Shown here piece by piece: positions 61,578 through 64,000 of a stretch of DNA of 64,000 nucleotides. This stretch comes from Staphylococcus kloosii (GTDB taxonomy: Bacteria; Bacillota; Bacilli; Staphylococcales; Staphylococcaceae), in assembly GCF_003019255.1 (NCBI RefSeq), contig NZ_CP027846.1, positions 1,550,001-1,614,000 on the forward strand, given 5' to 3'. Numbering within the stretch: the first letter of the stretch is position 1; every line of letters starts with the position of its first letter. Below the pieces are notes generated by a model. The model worked only from the letters and a program-made list of their open reading frames with translations, made no database searches and had not been told where the DNA came from. The position numbers and the translations under genes were made by a program.

Positions 61578-61985
61578 ATGACATATAATAATGATTATTT
61601 TAATGAAGTAAGAAAAGCACAACAAAATGCATACGTTCCGTACAGTAAGTTTAAAGTAGGTGCTTACTTACGAACGAAAGACGGCAATGTATTTTATGGC
61701 GCAAATGTAGAAAATGCAGCTTATCCAATGGCTATTTGCGCAGAACGTTCTAGTTTAGTAGCCGCTATTTCAAATGGCTATAAACCAGGAGATTTTGAAT
61801 CAATTACAATCACTGTAGATGCTTTAGAACCATCATCTCCATGTGGTGCATGCAGACAAGTATTAAAAGAGTTATGCGATGATGACATGCCTGTCTATAT
61901 GACTAATCACAATGGAGACATGATTGAATCTACTGTGGACAAATTACTACCACTTGGTTTTTCAGGAAAGGATTTAAATAATTAA
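61578..61985 (+). CDS. cdd: Cytidine deaminase
   Basis: It converts cytidine and deoxycytidine to uridine and deoxyuridine. The 135-residue tetrameric type has the zinc ligands in NAAYPMAICAERSS (Cys near 52, catalytic Glu 54) and SPCGACRQ near 84-91 (two Cys). GAGGGGG precedes the ATG. Its stop overlaps the era start (TAATG), which couples the two. Confidence 0.96.
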   Translation: MTYNNDYFNEVRKAQQNAYVPYSKFKVGAYLRTKDGNVFYGANVENAAYPMAICAERSSLVAAISNGYKPGDFESITITVDALEPSSPCGACRQVLKELCDDDMPVYMTNHNGDMIESTVDKLLPLGFSGKDLNN

Positions 61986-62881
61986 TGGAACATAAATCAG
62001 GATTTGTATCAATTATAGGTAGACCTAATGTAGGTAAATCTACATTCGTAAACAGAGTTATTGGACACAAAATTGCAATTATGTCTGATAAAGCACAAAC
62101 AACTCGTAACAAAATTCAAGGTGTTATGACTGAAGAAGATGCACAAATTATCTTTTTAGATACACCAGGTATTCATAAACCAAAACACAAATTAGGCGAT
62201 TACATGATGCGTGTCGCTAAAAATACATTATCAGAAATTGATGCTATCATGTTTATGGTTAATGTAGATGAAGGTATTGGCCGTGGCGATGAATTTATAA
62301 TGGAAATGTTAAAATCTGTAAAGACACCTGTCTTTTTAGTGTTAAATAAAATCGATTTAGTACATCCAGATAAATTGATGCCAATAATTGAAGAATATCA
62401 AACGTACATGGATTTCACTGAAATAGTACCTATGTCTGCATTAGAAGGACATAATGTCGATCACTTTTTAGGTGTACTTAAATCTTATTTACCTGAAGGA
62501 CCAAAATATTATCCTGATGATCAAATCTCTGACCATCCCGAACAATTTGTAGTCGGTGAGCTTATTAGAGAAAAAATCTTACATCTTACTAGTGAAGAAA
62601 TACCACACGCAATCGGTGTTAATGTAGACCGTATGGTTAAAGAAGATGAAGACAGAGTGCGAATTGAAGCTACGATATTCGTTGAACGTGACTCACAAAA
62701 GGGTATTGTCATTGGTAAAGGTGGTAAAAAACTTAAAGAAGTTGGTAAACGCGCGCGTCAAGATATTGAACGACTACTTGGCTCAAAAGTATATTTAGAA
62801 CTATGGGTTAAAGTTCAAAAAGATTGGCGTAATAAAGTGAATTTTATTCGTCAAATGGGTTATGTAGAAGACCAAGATTAA
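61985..62881 (+). CDS. era: GTPase Era
   Basis: Era binds the 3' end of 16S rRNA and guides 30S maturation. The 298 residues have G1 GRPNVGKST at about 12-20, G3 DTPG near 59, and G4 NKID near 121. A C-terminal KH domain includes VIGKGGKKLKEVGKRARQDIE near 242. (p)ppGpp, made by rel in this window, is known to inhibit Era in S. aureus. It is coupled to cdd and followed by recO after 20 bases. Confidence 0.96.
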   Translation: MEHKSGFVSIIGRPNVGKSTFVNRVIGHKIAIMSDKAQTTRNKIQGVMTEEDAQIIFLDTPGIHKPKHKLGDYMMRVAKNTLSEIDAIMFMVNVDEGIGRGDEFIMEMLKSVKTPVFLVLNKIDLVHPDKLMPIIEEYQTYMDFTEIVPMSALEGHNVDHFLGVLKSYLPEGPKYYPDDQISDHPEQFVVGELIREKILHLTSEEIPHAIGVNVDRMVKEDEDRVRIEATIFVERDSQKGIVIGKGGKKLKEVGKRARQDIERLLGSKVYLELWVKVQKDWRNKVNFIRQMGYVEDQD

Positions 62882-62901
62882 TATAAGGATTGTGAGTTAA
62901 C

Positions 62902-63663
62902 TTGTTAATCAAGCAAAAAGGAATAGTTATTAAATCAGTAGATTATGGCGAATCCGATAAAATCATTACAATCTTAAATGAACATGGTGCTAAAGTGCCG
63001 TTGATGGCTCGAAGAGTTAAAAAAAGTAAAAGTGGATTACAAGCTCATACACAATTATTTGTGTATGGGTTGTTTGTTTATTCAAAATGGAAAGGCATGG
63101 GGACAATAAGTTCAATAGATGTTATAGAACAAAATTATAATCTGAGATTAGATATTTATGAAAGTAGTTTTGCGAGTCTATGTACAGAAGTGATTGACCG
63201 TGCAATAGAACCTGAAGATGTATCTAAATCGAATTATGAGCTTTTACATTTCGTGTTATCCAAAATTAATGAAGGGGTCTCGGCACAACTAATGTCAGTT
63301 ATTGTTTTATTAAAAAATATGACTCACTTTGGTTTTAATGCCATTTTCGATAGATGTGTTGTTACGGATAGTAAAGACCAATCTAAACTCGCTGCATATA
63401 GTTTTAAGTTTGATGGGGCGATTTCAATGAATGTCTTAGATAGAGATCCACATGCACTCAAAATATCTAATAAAACATTATATCTTTTAACTTTATTACA
63501 GCAAATGCCAATTGCTAAAATGAACTCTTTAAATATCAATGATGCTATAGTAGATGAGATGTCCGAATTACTTATTATGTTATATCGAGAATACGCCGGA
63601 ATGTTTTTCAAAAGTCAAAAATTAATAAATCAATTACATCGACTTGATGATCAACGTGAATAA
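62902..63663 (+). CDS. recO: DNA repair protein RecO
   Basis: RecO loads RecA onto SSB-coated DNA together with RecR. The 253 residues have an N-terminal OB fold (VIKSVDYGESDKIITILNEHG, VPLMARRVKKSKSGLQ) and a helical C-terminal domain ending FFKSQKLINQLHRLDDQ. The staphylococcal form lacks the four-Cys zinc site of some relatives. Start is TTG at 62902 after GGATTGTGAG. Downstream, where glyS is expected in related species, a decayed transposase follows. Confidence 0.93.
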   Translation: MLIKQKGIVIKSVDYGESDKIITILNEHGAKVPLMARRVKKSKSGLQAHTQLFVYGLFVYSKWKGMGTISSIDVIEQNYNLRLDIYESSFASLCTEVIDRAIEPEDVSKSNYELLHFVLSKINEGVSAQLMSVIVLLKNMTHFGFNAIFDRCVVTDSKDQSKLAAYSFKFDGAISMNVLDRDPHALKISNKTLYLLTLLQQMPIAKMNSLNINDAIVDEMSELLIMLYREYAGMFFKSQKLINQLHRLDDQRE

Positions 63664-63689
63664 GTCTAGGACAGAAATATTCTAGAAAG

Positions 63690-63905
63690 TAATAATATAG
63701 TGAAAATCCATTTTCTTTAAATTGTTCAATTACCTTACTACTATATATTTCAGTGTTTTTTCTCCACTCCAATGTAGACTTGTTAGCACTTGCTTCAATC
63801 TTAGCACCATATATGTATAGACTCTACAATATGATTTATACAATGTGCAATATCATTTTCTGGAATCAATACTTCAATATCAAGTGGTAGCGTTATTTGA
63901 GACAT
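63690..63905 (-). pseudogene. Decayed IS1182-family transposase (IS1272-like), internally deleted
   Basis: On the minus strand an ATG at 63905 opens a frame reading MSQITLPLDIEVLIPENDIA and a TAA stop at 63801-63803 after 34 codons, like the N-terminus of IS1182/IS1272 transposases. A second frame starts near 63811 with YGAKIEASANKSTLEWRKN, which resembles the internal DGTKIEANANKYTFVW region of the same family. The long stretch normally between them is missing. This is a remnant; there is no working transposase. Confidence 0.7.
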
Positions 63906-64000
63906 GTTATAATTTTTTTACATAAGGCACCTCGTTAATTTAGTTTAGTGATGTTTATTAAATTATACGAGAGCGCTTTATTTTTTGTATAAAATTGGAA
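63906..64000 (-). other. Probable 5' flank of the IS remnant
   Basis: This AT-rich stretch up to the window end contains a GAGGTG on the minus strand near 63930-63935, ahead of the transposase ATG. It probably belongs to the same element. No terminal inverted repeat can be fixed without the sequence beyond the window. Confidence 0.4.

Noticed and set aside
63664..63690. TCTAG/CTAGA inverted repeat after recO as a terminator
   Set aside because: The stem is only five pairs and there is no T run.
1..64000. tRNA, rRNA or tmRNA genes
   Set aside because: None of the conserved arms or rRNA segments were seen; the only tRNA-related sequences are the two T-boxes.

Overview
The window is a 64 kb piece of a low-GC Gram-positive chromosome and reads as a Staphylococcus. 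The gene order (recJ-apt-rel-dtd-lytH-hisS-aspS, dnaK operon, comEA-EB-EC, floA-phoH-ybeY-dgkA-cdd-era-recO), the protein sequences, the T-boxes, the CIRCE element and the 6S RNA all fit that genus. Several proteins differ clearly from S. aureus and there is an insertion between cymR and the cysteine desulfurase gene, so it looks like a non-aureus species. The exact species cannot be settled by eye.

Layout. 1-9.2 kb: end of recJ, apt, the bifunctional (p)ppGpp enzyme rel, dtd, the amidase lytH, a His T-box with hisS-aspS, 6S RNA and tcdA. 9.3-17 kb: rarA (minus strand), cymR, then an accessory block (a CsbD-like protein, a small His-rich protein, a luciferase-like oxidoreductase on the minus strand, an ABC-F ribosome protection protein with an attenuator leader), then the cysteine desulfurase/mnmA pair. 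17-28.4 kb: TPR protein, recD2, Ala T-box with alaS, ireB-ruvX-yrzB, then the tRNA wobble uridine set trmR-trhP1-trhP2 followed by udk and greA. 28.6-34.2 kb: a 5-oxoprolinase-type cluster (pxpB, pxpC, a BCCP, a biotin carboxylase, pxpA and an NRAMP-fold transporter) behind CodY-like boxes. 34.4-44.6 kb: mtnN, the yqeG-yqeH-aroE-yhbY-nadD-yqeK-rsfS-yqeM ribosome assembly/NAD cluster, the competence operon comEA-EB-EC and holA. 44.6-57 kb: rpsT (minus strand), lepA, a triplicated intergenic repeat, hemW, hrcA-grpE-dnaK-dnaJ-prmA-rsmE-mtaB and rpsU. 57-64 kb: nfeD-floA-unknown protein, phoH-ybeY-dgkA-cdd-era-recO, then a decayed IS1182-family transposase.

Most of the window is conserved housekeeping: translation and tRNA modification, stringent response, chaperones, DNA repair. 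The parts most worth following are regulatory or accessory. They are: (i) the ABC-F gene, whose leader peptide and two mutually exclusive hairpins look like drug-responsive attenuation; (ii) the pxp cluster, where BCCP, biotin carboxylase, PxpB and PxpC together match the domain set of urea carboxylase, next to an NRAMP-fold transporter lacking the metal ligands; (iii) a terminator-like hairpin that contains the comEA ribosome binding site and ends one base before its start codon; (iv) a tandem triplication of a 163-164 bp intergenic repeat; and (v) an rpsU 3' UTR complementary to its own ribosome binding site.

All calls come from reading the sequence and from knowledge of the families. No database search or folding program was run.
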